Source: Kitasatospora terrestris
GTDB lineage: Bacteria; Actinomycetota; Actinomycetes; Streptomycetales; Streptomycetaceae
Length of the DNA: 64,000 nt
Assembly: GCF_039542905.1 (NCBI RefSeq)
Contig: NZ_BAABIS010000001.1
Span: forward strand, 5,580,001-5,644,000
Direction of reading: 5' to 3'
In this document: positions 1 to 8,184 of the stretch, piece by piece
Position numbering within the stretch: the stretch's first letter is position 1
How the letters are laid out: every line of letters begins with the position of its first letter
Notes under the pieces: generated by a model
What the model saw: only the letters and a program-made list of their open reading frames with translations
The model's database searches: none
Told to the model about the DNA's origin: nothing
Program-made: the position numbers and the translations under genes

Positions 1-902
1 TCAACGGCACCTTCTACGCGGCGCCGATGAGCGCCAACATGAAGTCGCTGGTCTGGTACTCGCCGAAGGCCTTCAAGGCGGCCGGCTACGAGGTGCCCAA
101 GACCTGGGCCGACCTGATGGCGCTCAGCGACAAGATCGCCAAGGCGGGCTCCGCCAAGCCGTGGTGCGGCGGCATCGGCTCCGGCACCGCGACCGGCTGG
201 CCGGCCACCGACTGGCTGGAGGAGGTCGTCCTCGGCAGCTACGGCGGCGACGTCTACGACCAGTGGGTCAGCCACAAGGTCAAGTTCAGCGACGAGAAGA
301 TCACCACCGCGATGAAGACGGTGGCCGACTGGATGCAGAACCCGGCCTGGGTGAACGGCGGCTTCGGCGACGTGAAGTCGATCGCCACCACCACCTTCCA
401 GGACGCCGGCACGCCGATCCTCAGCGGCAAGTGCGCGATGCTCCAGCAGGCCTCGTTCTACCGCGCCCAGTGGCCCAAGGGCACGAACATCGGCCCGGAC
501 GGCGACATCTTCGCCTTCCACCTGCCGGCGGTGAACCCGCAGGTCTCCAACCCGGTCGAGGGCGGCGGCGAGTTCCTCGCGGCCTTCTCCGACCGGCCCG
601 AGGTGCAGGCCGTGCAGAACTACCTCTCCAGCTCCGAGTGGGCGAGCAGCCGGGTCAAGACCTCCCAGGGCTGGGTGTCCGCCAACCAGGGCGTGGACAA
701 GAGCCTGTACACCGACCCGATCGACAAGCTCTCGGCCGAGGCGCTCACCGACCCGGCGGCCACCTTCCGCTTCGACGGCTCCGACCTGATGCCGGCCGCG
801 GTCGGCTCCGGTGCCGAGTGGAAGGCGCTGACCGCCTGGTTCGCCGAGGGACAGGCCATCCCGAAGGTGGCGGCCGACATCGACGCGGCCTGGCCGCAGT
901 AA
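1..902 (+). CDS. Sugar ABC transporter substrate-binding protein (alpha-glucoside type), 5' truncated
   Basis: This is the C-terminal part of an extracellular solute-binding protein. The reading frame is open from base 3, so the gene starts upstream of the window and only about 300 residues are visible. The visible part has the stretch MSANMKSLVWY followed by a lobe typical of family 1 sugar-binding proteins, and resembles AglE-type alpha-glucoside binders. It would capture a sugar outside the membrane and deliver it to the two permeases that follow 90 bp downstream. The signal peptide and lipobox are not in view. Sugar specificity is inferred from overall resemblance only. Confidence 0.85.
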   Translation, partial: NGTFYAAPMSANMKSLVWYSPKAFKAAGYEVPKTWADLMALSDKIAKAGSAKPWCGGIGSGTATGWPATDWLEEVVLGSYGGDVYDQWVSHKVKFSDEKITTAMKTVADWMQNPAWVNGGFGDVKSIATTTFQDAGTPILSGKCAMLQQASFYRAQWPKGTNIGPDGDIFAFHLPAVNPQVSNPVEGGGEFLAAFSDRPEVQAVQNYLSSSEWASSRVKTSQGWVSANQGVDKSLYTDPIDKLSAEALTDPAATFRFDGSDLMPAAVGSGAEWKALTAWFAEGQAIPKVAADIDAAWPQ

Positions 903-992
903 CCGCGGCCCGGCCGTGAGCGGCCGGCATCGGGCAGCGCGGGTCCACCCACCCGCGCTGCCCCTCCCATGCCCTGAGGAAGGACCCTTCGC

Positions 993-1997
993 ATGCCCAC
1001 CGATCTCGTGCTCGCCAACTCGGCGTGGACGGACGCAACGATCAAGTTCGGCAACAGCGCCGGCGCCGTCGCGGGCTTCGTCGGCATCCTGCTGGTGATC
1101 TTCTTCGCGGCGGGGCGGGCCGGCGGGCGCTTCACCCGCCCGCTGGCGATCACCGTGATGCTCGGGCCGGCCGTCCTGCTGCTCGGCATCGGCCTGGTGG
1201 TGCCGCTGGTCCGCACCGTCTACCTCAGCTTCTACAACGACGACTCCACCCGCTTCCTCGGCGGCGCCAACTTCGGCTGGGCCCTCACCACCTCCCACAT
1301 CCAGGAGGTGCTGCTCACCACCCTGCTGTGGCTGCTGATCGCCCCGCTCGCCGCCACCGGCCTCGGCCTGCTGCTCGCCCTGCTGGTCGACCGGATGCGC
1401 GGCCAGGCGGTCTACAAGTCGCTGATCTTCATGCCGATGGCGGTCTCGCTGGTCGGCGCCTCGATCATCTGGAAGTTCGTCTACGAGGCCCGTGACCCCT
1501 CGCAGCCGCAGGTCGGCCTGCTCAGCCGGGTCGTCATCGCCCTCGGCTGGGAGCACCCGCCGAACTGGATCCTCTCCCAGCCGCTCAACACCTTCCTGCT
1601 GATGGTGGTCATGGTCTGGGTGCAGACCGGCTTCGCGATGGTGGTCCTCTCGGCGGCCATCAAGGCCATCCCGGACGAGATCACCGAGGCCGCCCGGCTC
1701 GACGGCGCGACCGGGATCCGGCTGTTCCGCTCGGTCACCGTGCCGATGATCCGCACCACGATCGTGGTGGTGCTCACCACCGTCATGATCACCACGCTCA
1801 AGGCCTTCGACATCATCCGCACCATGACCGGCGGCAACTTCGGCACCCAGGTGCTGGCCAACGAGATGTACTCGCAGTCCTTCGAGCAGTACAACACCGG
1901 CCGTGGCAGCGCCCTCGCGGTGATCCTCTTCCTGGCGGTGCTGCCGCTGGTGGCGTACAACATCATCCAGCTGCGCAAGGAGCGTACGGTCCGATGA
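993..1997 (+). CDS. Sugar ABC transporter permease 1 (AglF/MalF type)
   Basis: Integral membrane subunit of the sugar importer, 334 aa, with about seven hydrophobic segments. It carries the permease EAA loop (EAARLDGATG..F....VP, about residue 230) that docks on the ATPase. The ATG at 993 is preceded by a clear ribosome site, GAGGAAGG, at 976-983. Its stop overlaps the start of the next permease by four bases (ATGA), so the two are translationally coupled. No ATP-binding subunit is present in the visible operon. In streptomycetes such importers normally share the ATPase MsiK, and that is the likely partner here by inference. Confidence 0.9.
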   Translation: MPTDLVLANSAWTDATIKFGNSAGAVAGFVGILLVIFFAAGRAGGRFTRPLAITVMLGPAVLLLGIGLVVPLVRTVYLSFYNDDSTRFLGGANFGWALTTSHIQEVLLTTLLWLLIAPLAATGLGLLLALLVDRMRGQAVYKSLIFMPMAVSLVGASIIWKFVYEARDPSQPQVGLLSRVVIALGWEHPPNWILSQPLNTFLLMVVMVWVQTGFAMVVLSAAIKAIPDEITEAARLDGATGIRLFRSVTVPMIRTTIVVVLTTVMITTLKAFDIIRTMTGGNFGTQVLANEMYSQSFEQYNTGRGSALAVILFLAVLPLVAYNIIQLRKERTVR

Positions 1998-2926
1998 AGC
2001 AGCCGACGACCCGCACGACCGCGCAGCCCGGCGCCGTCCGGAAGGCCTTCAGCAGCCCGCTCGCCTCGGTCCTGGTGATCGCGGTCACCGTGCTGTGGAC
2101 CATCCCCACCGTCGGCCTGCTGGTCACCTCGCTGCGGCCCAAGGCGGACGTCGCGAGCAGCGGCTGGTGGGAGGTGTTCGTCCACCCGAACCTGGGCTTC
2201 GAGAACTACCACGCGGTGCTCTTCGAGGGCGGCTTCGGCAACAGCGCCGGACTGATGCCCTTCCTGGTCAACTCGGTGGCGATCGCCGTACCGGCCACCG
2301 TCTTCCCGCTGGTGCTCGCCGCGATGGCGGCGTACGCGCTCGCCTGGGTGCGGTTCAGGGGCAGCGACGCGGTCTTCTTCGTGATCTTCGCGCTGCAGGT
2401 GGTGCCGCTGCAGATGGCGCTGATCCCGCTGCTCCAGCTGTTCTCCGGCGGCGCCCACCTCGGCTCGGTCACCATCCTGCCCGCGCTCGACCTGCGCGGC
2501 ACGTACGCGCCGGTCTGGCTGGCGCACACCGCGTTCGCGCTGCCGTTGGCGATCTTCCTGCTGCACAACTTCATCGCGCAGCTGCCGCGCGACCTGATGG
2601 AGGCGGCCATCGTCGACGGCGCCTCGCACTTCAAGATCTTCCGTTCGATCGTGCTGCCGCTGTGCGCGCCCGCGCTCGCCTCCTTCGCCATCTTCCAGTT
2701 CCTCTGGGTCTGGAACGACCTGCTGGTGGCCCTCACCTTCGCCGGCGGCACCCCCGAAGTGGCCCCGATGACCGCCCGGCTCGCCCAGATGGCCGGCTCC
2801 ACCGGCCAGCGCTGGGAGCTCCTCACCGCCGGCGCCTTCCTCTCGCTGATCATCCCGCTCGCCGTCTTCTTCGCCCTCCAGCGCTACTTCGTCCGCGGCC
2901 TGTTGGCGGGCTCGGTCAAGGGCTGA
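1994..2926 (+). CDS. Sugar ABC transporter permease 2 (AglG/MalG type)
   Basis: Second membrane subunit of the same importer, 310 aa. It has an N-terminal membrane segment, a periplasmic-side loop and a binding-protein-dependent transport domain. The EAA loop reads EAAIVDGASHFKIFRSIVLP (about residues 206-225). It starts within the stop codon of permease 1 and shows no separate ribosome site, consistent with coupled translation. No gene for a glucosidase or LacI regulator follows it. The next gene, a secreted protein, has its own upstream signals, so the operon probably ends here. Confidence 0.9.
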   Translation: MKQPTTRTTAQPGAVRKAFSSPLASVLVIAVTVLWTIPTVGLLVTSLRPKADVASSGWWEVFVHPNLGFENYHAVLFEGGFGNSAGLMPFLVNSVAIAVPATVFPLVLAAMAAYALAWVRFRGSDAVFFVIFALQVVPLQMALIPLLQLFSGGAHLGSVTILPALDLRGTYAPVWLAHTAFALPLAIFLLHNFIAQLPRDLMEAAIVDGASHFKIFRSIVLPLCAPALASFAIFQFLWVWNDLLVALTFAGGTPEVAPMTARLAQMAGSTGQRWELLTAGAFLSLIIPLAVFFALQRYFVRGLLAGSVKG

Positions 2927-3013
2927 GTCAAGGCCTGGTCACATCTGTCAAGGGAGGGTCACGGATGTGGTGATTCGGGGGACGGTCCGGGGCGCCAGCC
3001 GGTAGACCGGTAG

Positions 3014-3054
3014 CGGCAGTTCTGCCGGTGGACTGGTTATCCGACCTTGGGGGG
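3014..3054 (+). promoter_or_regulatory. Palindrome and putative promoter before the large secreted protein
   Basis: A perfect 14-bp palindrome (CGGCAGTTCTGCCG, 3014-3027) is followed by TTATCC (3037-3042), a plausible -10 element. A G-run ribosome site lies at 3049-3054, before the GTG at 3060. The palindrome sits where a -35 box would be, so it could be an operator. No matching half-site was seen elsewhere in the window. Confidence 0.35.
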
Positions 3055-3059
3055 TTGGC

Positions 3060-6000
3060 GTGCGTGTAAGAAGACGGCTCGCAGGCGTGCTGGTGGGCCT
3101 GCTGGCAGCGGCAGGGCTGGTGGCGGCACCCGCCCACGCCGCGACCGCGGTACTCGGCAACAACGCGGTGGGCGCGGCCACCGACTCGGGCGACTCCAAC
3201 TACATGAACGCCTCGCGCTACGTCACCGGCGCGAACGGAGGCACCGTCTCCAGCGTCAGCGTCCACGTGGGCGCGGTCGGCGCGGCCCCCAACAACCAGT
3301 ACCAGGTGGCGATCTACGGCGACAGCGCCGGGAAGCCGGGCACCCTGGTGGCGGCCAGCGGCAGCGCCACGCTGACCGCCAACGCCTGGAACACCGTCGC
3401 CCTCACCGCCACCCTGACGCCCAACACCCCGTATTGGCTGGCCTACAACTCCAACGGCACCGGCTCCGCGGTCAACAACCTGCAGTACGCCACCGGCGGC
3501 ACCAGCGGCTACTCCACCAGCGGCACCGCCTTCGGCACCTGGCCGAGCAGCTTCGGCGCGGTCTCCACCGGCTCGCTCAACTACTCGATCTACGCCACCT
3601 ACACCCCGGACTCCGGCGGCTCCACCCCGCCCGGCAGCGGCCCCGGCAGCGAGGGCCCGATCCTGCTGGTGGCCGACCCGGCCAACCCCTACACCCGGTA
3701 CTACACCGAGATCCTCAAGGCCGAGGGCCTGAACTACTACAAGGTCAGCGACCTCTCCCAGGTCAGCGCCTCGACCCTGGCCTCCTACGACGTGGTGCTG
3801 CTCGGCGAGATGCCGCTGACCCCGGCCCAGGTCACCATGTTCGGCGACTGGACCACCGGGGGCGGCCGGCTGATCGCGATGCGGCCGGACAAGCAGCTCG
3901 CACCGCTGCTCGGCCTGACCGCCACCACCGGCACGCTCGCCGACGCGTACCTGAAGATCGACACCTCGGCCGCGCCGGGTGCGGGCCTCACCGCCGACAC
4001 CATGGGCTTCCACGGCACCGCCGACCGGTACACCCTCAACGGCGCCACCGCGGTCGCCTCGCTGTACGCGGACGCGTCCACCGCCACCGCCAACCCGGCG
4101 GTCACCCTGCGCACCGCGGGCAGCGGCCGGGCCGCCGCGTTCACCTTCGACCTGGCCAGGTCCGTGGTGCAGACCCGGCAGGGCAACATCGCCTGGGCCG
4201 GGCAGCAGCGCGACTCCACGGACGGCTACGAGGCGGCCGAGATGTTCTTCGGCATCAACGGCCAGCCGAACTGGAACAACCTGGACAAGGCGCTGATCCC
4301 GATCGCCGACGAGCAGCAGCGGCTGCTCTCCAACCTGATCACCCTGATGGACTCCGGCAAGAAGCCGCTGCCGCGCTTCTGGTACTTCCCCCGGGACGTC
4401 AAGGCGGTGGTCATCATGACCGGTGACGACCACGGCATCGGCGGCACCGCGGGCCGCTGGGACGGCTACATCGCGCAGTCCCCGGCCGGCTGCAACGTGG
4501 CCAACTGGGAGTGCGTGCGCGGCTCCTCGTACATCTACACCGACGACCCGATGACCGACACCCAGGCGAAGGCGTACTCCGACCAGGGCTTCGAGGTCGG
4601 CGTGCACGTCACCACCGGCTGCAAGCCCTGGGGCACCGCGGCCGACCTGCAGAACGTCTACGCCACCCAGCTGGCCGCCTGGAAGGCCAAGTACGGTTCG
4701 CTGCCGGCGCCGTCCAGCAGCCGCACGCACTGCGTGGAGTGGGACGACTGGGCGACCCAGGCGAAGACCAAGCTGGCCAACGGGATCCGGCTGGACGCCG
4801 ACTACTACTACTACCCGTCCAACTTCGTGCAGGACCGTCCGGGCTACTTCAACGGCACCGGCCAGATCATGAAGTTCGCGGACGCCGACGGCACCGTCAT
4901 CGACGAGTACCAGGCGACCACCCAGCTGACCGACGAGTCCGGCCAGTCCTACCCGTCGACGATCAACACCCTGCTGGACGCCGCCTACGGCGCGAAGGGC
5001 TACTACGCGGCGCTGAACGCCAACATCCACACCGACTACGCGGCCTCCTCCGCCTCGGACGCGATCATCTCCGCGGCCAAGGCCAAGGGCGTACCGGTGG
5101 TCTCCGGCCGGCAGATGCTCAACTGGCTGGACGGGCGCAACGGCTCCGCCTTCTCCAAGCTCGCCTGGGCCGGCAACGCGCTGACCTTCGACATCACCGG
5201 CGGCACCAACGGGCTGCGGGCGATGGTCCCGGTCAACTCCGCCTCCGGCACGCTCGCCGGCCTGAGCAAGGGCGGCCAGCCGGTCACCTACCGGATCGAG
5301 ACCATCCACGGCACCGCGTACGCCTTCTTCGACGGCGCGGTCGGCTCCTACACCGCCACCTACGGGCAGGACACCACCGCGCCCACCGTGACCGGCACCT
5401 CGCCGGCCGCCGGCGCGACCGGCGTGGCGATCGGCTCCACCGTCCGGTTCTCCTTCAGCGAGCCGCTCGACCCGGCGACGGTCTCCGGCAGCACGGTCAC
5501 CCTGAAGACCACCAGCGGCGGCACGCCGGTCGCGGGCGCCGTCTCCTACGACGCGGCGACCAGCACCGCGGTCTTCACCCCGAGCGCCGCGCTCGCCCTG
5601 ACCACCGGGTACACCGCCACGGCGCAGGGCGTGAAGGACGGTGCGGGCAACACGCTGGCCGCGCCCTACGCGGTCTCCTTCACCACCGGTGGCGCGCCGC
5701 CGAAGACCATCGGCAACACGGCCATCGGCACCCTGATCGACGACACCGACTCCAACCACCTCAACGGATCGAAGATCACCACCGGGGCGAGCGCGGTACC
5801 GCTGACCTCGCTCACCGTGCACGTCGGCTCGGTCAGCGCCGCGCCCAACAACCAGTTCCAGCTGGCGGTCTACAGCGACGTCTCCGGCTCGCCCGGCAAC
5901 CTGCTGGTCTCGACCGGGAGCGGTACGCTGACCGGCAACGCCTGGAACACCGTGCCGGTCGACTACACGCTGGCCGCCAACACCACCTACTGGCTGGTGT

Positions 6001-6167
6001 ACAACTCCAACGGCACCAGCAGCGCGGTGAACAACATGAACTTCAGCACCGGCCCGGCCGCCTCGGGCGCCTACAGCAACACCGGGGTGCCGTTCGGGAC
6101 CTGGCCGGCCGTCTTCGGTCCGGCGGTGAAGGACACGTTGGTCTACTCGCTGTACGGGTCGTACTGA
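3060..6167 (+). CDS. Large secreted protein: deacetylase-like core flanked by duplicated beta-rich modules
   Basis: A 1035-aa exported protein starting at GTG. Residues 1-27 form a classical signal peptide (MRVRRRLAGVLVGLL.. ending PAHA). Residues about 30-180 and 883-1035 are two copies of one module; shared blocks include AAPNNQ, NAWNTV and YNSNGT..AVNN, and both end with FGTWP. Between them lie a Pro/Gly linker, a large central domain (about 200-765) and an Ig-like Big_5-type domain (about 770-875). The centre contains MTGDDHG (about 452-458) and GVHVTTG (about 514-520), reminiscent of the metal-binding Asp/His motifs of polysaccharide deacetylase folds. Likely an extracellular carbohydrate-active enzyme, but the substrate is unknown and the enzyme assignment is tentative. 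Confidence 0.75.
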   Translation: MRVRRRLAGVLVGLLAAAGLVAAPAHAATAVLGNNAVGAATDSGDSNYMNASRYVTGANGGTVSSVSVHVGAVGAAPNNQYQVAIYGDSAGKPGTLVAASGSATLTANAWNTVALTATLTPNTPYWLAYNSNGTGSAVNNLQYATGGTSGYSTSGTAFGTWPSSFGAVSTGSLNYSIYATYTPDSGGSTPPGSGPGSEGPILLVADPANPYTRYYTEILKAEGLNYYKVSDLSQVSASTLASYDVVLLGEMPLTPAQVTMFGDWTTGGGRLIAMRPDKQLAPLLGLTATTGTLADAYLKIDTSAAPGAGLTADTMGFHGTADRYTLNGATAVASLYADASTATANPAVTLRTAGSGRAAAFTFDLARSVVQTRQGNIAWAGQQRDSTDGYEAAEMFFGINGQPNWNNLDKALIPIADEQQRLLSNLITLMDSGKKPLPRFWYFPRDVKAVVIMTGDDHGIGGTAGRWDGYIAQSPAGCNVANWECVRGSSYIYTDDPMTDTQAKAYSDQGFEVGVHVTTGCKPWGTAADLQNVYATQLAAWKAKYGSLPAPSSSRTHCVEWDDWATQAKTKLANGIRLDADYYYYPSNFVQDRPGYFNGTGQIMKFADADGTVIDEYQATTQLTDESGQSYPSTINTLLDAAYGAKGYYAALNANIHTDYAASSASDAIISAAKAKGVPVVSGRQMLNWLDGRNGSAFSKLAWAGNALTFDITGGTNGLRAMVPVNSASGTLAGLSKGGQPVTYRIETIHGTAYAFFDGAVGSYTATYGQDTTAPTVTGTSPAAGATGVAIGSTVRFSFSEPLDPATVSGSTVTLKTTSGGTPVAGAVSYDAATSTAVFTPSAALALTTGYTATAQGVKDGAGNTLAAPYAVSFTTGGAPPKTIGNTAIGTLIDDTDSNHLNGSKITTGASAVPLTSLTVHVGSVSAAPNNQFQLAVYSDVSGSPGNLLVSTGSGTLTGNAWNTVPVDYTLAANTTYWLVYNSNGTSSAVNNMNFSTGPAASGAYSNTGVPFGTWPAVFGPAVKDTLVYSLYGSY

Positions 6168-6196
6168 CCCGGTAGGTCCGCTTCGTCCCACCAACG

Positions 6197-6239
6197 CCGG
6201 GGCGGCTTGTGTCACAGGTCTGTGACCAAGCCGCCCCGG
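6197..6239. terminator. Composite hairpin terminator after the secreted protein gene
   Basis: A 13-bp perfect stem (CCGGGGCGGCTTG at 6197-6209 with its complement at 6227-6239) encloses a second small hairpin (GTCACA..TGTGAC, 6211-6226). It lies 30 bp after the stop of the secreted protein gene. Confidence 0.7.
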
Positions 6240-6255
6240 TGGCATTTTGAACCTG

Positions 6256-6283
6256 TTCAGAAATGGCGTGATCCTTCTAGAGT
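6256..6283 (+). promoter_or_regulatory. Putative promoter for the DUF4173 gene
   Basis: TTCAGA (6256-6261) and TAGAGT (6278-6283) are separated by 16 bp in a locally AT-richer stretch. The GAGGGGG ribosome site follows, before the ATG at 6312. The -35 match is only moderate. Confidence 0.35.
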
Positions 6284-6311
6284 CACGGGATCCACGTTCT
6301 GAGGGGGTTTC

Positions 6312-8090
6312 ATGACGAGTCCGTCCGTACCTGAAGGGCCGTCGCCGCAGGCCGGTCCGGCGCCGGAGTCGGATGCGCAGGGTGCGCCGGGGTCGTCGGC
6401 CGCGGCGGTGGCGGGGTCGGTGGCGGGTCCGGGCGCGGGGGCAGGGTCGGGCGCGGGGTCGGGATCCGTGCCGGGGTCGGTGCCGGGTGGGGGAGCCGTT
6501 CCGCCGCCGGCCGGTGCTGTGCCCGGGCAGGTGCCGGGGCGGGGCCCCGGGCCGGCGCCCAATCCGTACATGTACCGCCCGTACGTGTCGGTCGAGGCGG
6601 CCTGGTCCAAGCTCACCCGGGCCCGGGAGGCCGCGCCGCCCGCGCCCCGGGTCCTGGTCGCGGCGCTCGCCTCGGGCATGCTCGCCGCGCAGCTGTTCGG
6701 CGACGGACTCGGCGTCAACCTGCTGCTGTGCGCCCTCGCCGCGACCGTCGGCGCGGTGCTCGTCGCGTTGTCCACCGGGCGGCGGGCCCGGCCGTGGACG
6801 CTGGCCTTCGCGGTCTCGGCCCTCGTCCTGACGGCGATCCCGGCGGTCAGCGACGACGGCCTGCAGAGCTTCCTCGCCGTGGTGGCCGCGCTCGCCCTCG
6901 CCTCGCTGACCCTGCACGGCGGCCGCCGCTGGCCAGGTGTCCTGCTCGGCCAGATCGGCCTGGCGGCGCACATCGTCCCCGGCGTGGCCTGGGCGCTGAA
7001 GGCCGGCCGGACGGTCCGTCACCCGGCCCGTGCCAAGGTGCTGCCGATCGTCAAGGCGGTCGGGGCGTCGATCGTCCTGCTGGTGGTCTTCGGCTCGCTC
7101 TTCGCCGCCGCCGACTCGACCATGGCCGACGTCCTGGAGAGCCTGGTCCCGTCGTTCGACGTCGGCGACCTGCCGCTGCGCGCGGTCTTCTTCGTCATCG
7201 GCGTCCTGCTGGCGCTCGGCGCGGCGCACACCGCCGCCGCCCCGCGCCGCTGGGACCGGCTGGCGACCGCACCCGGCCGCGAACGCGGACGGTTGGAGTG
7301 GGCGATCCCGCTGGTGGTGATGAACCTGCTGTTCGGCGCCTTCGTCCTGGTCCAGCTGGTGGTACTGGTCGGCGGCTACGGCGAGATCATGCGCCGCACC
7401 GGGATGACCCCCGCCGAGTACGCGCGGCAGGGCTTCTGGCAACTGCTCTGGGTGGCCGTGCTCACCCTCGGGGTGATCGCGCTCGCCACCTACTGGGCGC
7501 CGCGCACGACCCCCGGCGACCGCCGGCTGGTCAAGATCCTGCTCGGCCTTCTCTGCGGGCTCAGCCTGGTGGTGGTCGCCACCGCCCTGCTCCGGATGAA
7601 GCTCTACCTGGACGCCTTCGGCCTCAGCGAGCAGCGGATCACCGTCGCCGCGACGGAGATCTGGCTCGGCACGGTCTTCCTGCTGGTCCTGGTCGGCGGT
7701 GTGCTCGCCGGCCGCAGCTGGCTGCCCCGGGCGGTGGTGCTCAGCGGAGCGGTGGCGCTTGCGGTCTTCGGCCTGATCCGGCCCGACGCGCTGGTCGCCG
7801 AGCAGAACGTGGCCCGCTTCGAGCAGTCCCACCGGATCGACATCGGCTACCTGCGCGACCTGTCCGCCGACGCCGTCCCCGCGTTGGACCGGCTGCCCGG
7901 CGACTACCGGGACTGCGCGCTGCAGCTGATCGAGCAGGACCTGGAGGCCGATTCCAACCCCTGGTACGGCAGCAGCCTCGCCGAAGCCCGCGCCCGGGAC
8001 ATCCTGCGCGAGCACCCGGTCCGCAACGGCTCCGCCGCCTGCGCCCGGATCGGCTTCTCCGACTCGGCCTACCGAAACCTCGACGACTGA
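6312..8090 (+). CDS. DUF4173 (DUF4153-like) multi-pass membrane protein
   Basis: A 592-aa polytopic membrane protein of unknown function. The first ~80 residues are a Gly/Pro/Ala-rich disordered tail (repeats of PG, GA and GS). About 12 hydrophobic segments follow between residues 115 and 490. The stretch GSLFAAADSTMADVL (about residues 260-274) is typical of the DUF4173 family. The C-terminal ~100 residues are soluble (Asp/Arg-rich, with paired cysteines in DCAL and ACAR). The start ATG follows a G-rich ribosome site. It is a single-gene unit ended by the hairpin at 8135-8172. Confidence 0.8.
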   Translation: MTSPSVPEGPSPQAGPAPESDAQGAPGSSAAAVAGSVAGPGAGAGSGAGSGSVPGSVPGGGAVPPPAGAVPGQVPGRGPGPAPNPYMYRPYVSVEAAWSKLTRAREAAPPAPRVLVAALASGMLAAQLFGDGLGVNLLLCALAATVGAVLVALSTGRRARPWTLAFAVSALVLTAIPAVSDDGLQSFLAVVAALALASLTLHGGRRWPGVLLGQIGLAAHIVPGVAWALKAGRTVRHPARAKVLPIVKAVGASIVLLVVFGSLFAAADSTMADVLESLVPSFDVGDLPLRAVFFVIGVLLALGAAHTAAAPRRWDRLATAPGRERGRLEWAIPLVVMNLLFGAFVLVQLVVLVGGYGEIMRRTGMTPAEYARQGFWQLLWVAVLTLGVIALATYWAPRTTPGDRRLVKILLGLLCGLSLVVVATALLRMKLYLDAFGLSEQRITVAATEIWLGTVFLLVLVGGVLAGRSWLPRAVVLSGAVALAVFGLIRPDALVAEQNVARFEQSHRIDIGYLRDLSADAVPALDRLPGDYRDCALQLIEQDLEADSNPWYGSSLAEARARDILREHPVRNGSAACARIGFSDSAYRNLDD

Positions 8091-8134
8091 GCCGCGGGGC
8101 CGGGGCCGGGTCGCGGGACCGGGGTCGGGCCGAC

Positions 8135-8172
8135 GCGGATGCGGGCGTGCCGGGGGGCACGCCCGCATCCGC
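8135..8172. terminator. Bidirectional terminator between DUF4173 gene and MFS gene
   Basis: A perfect 17-bp stem (8135-8151 with 8156-8172) with a GGGG loop lies between two convergent stops. It can serve both strands. Confidence 0.8.
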
Positions 8173-8184
8173 GCTGCGGAACCG

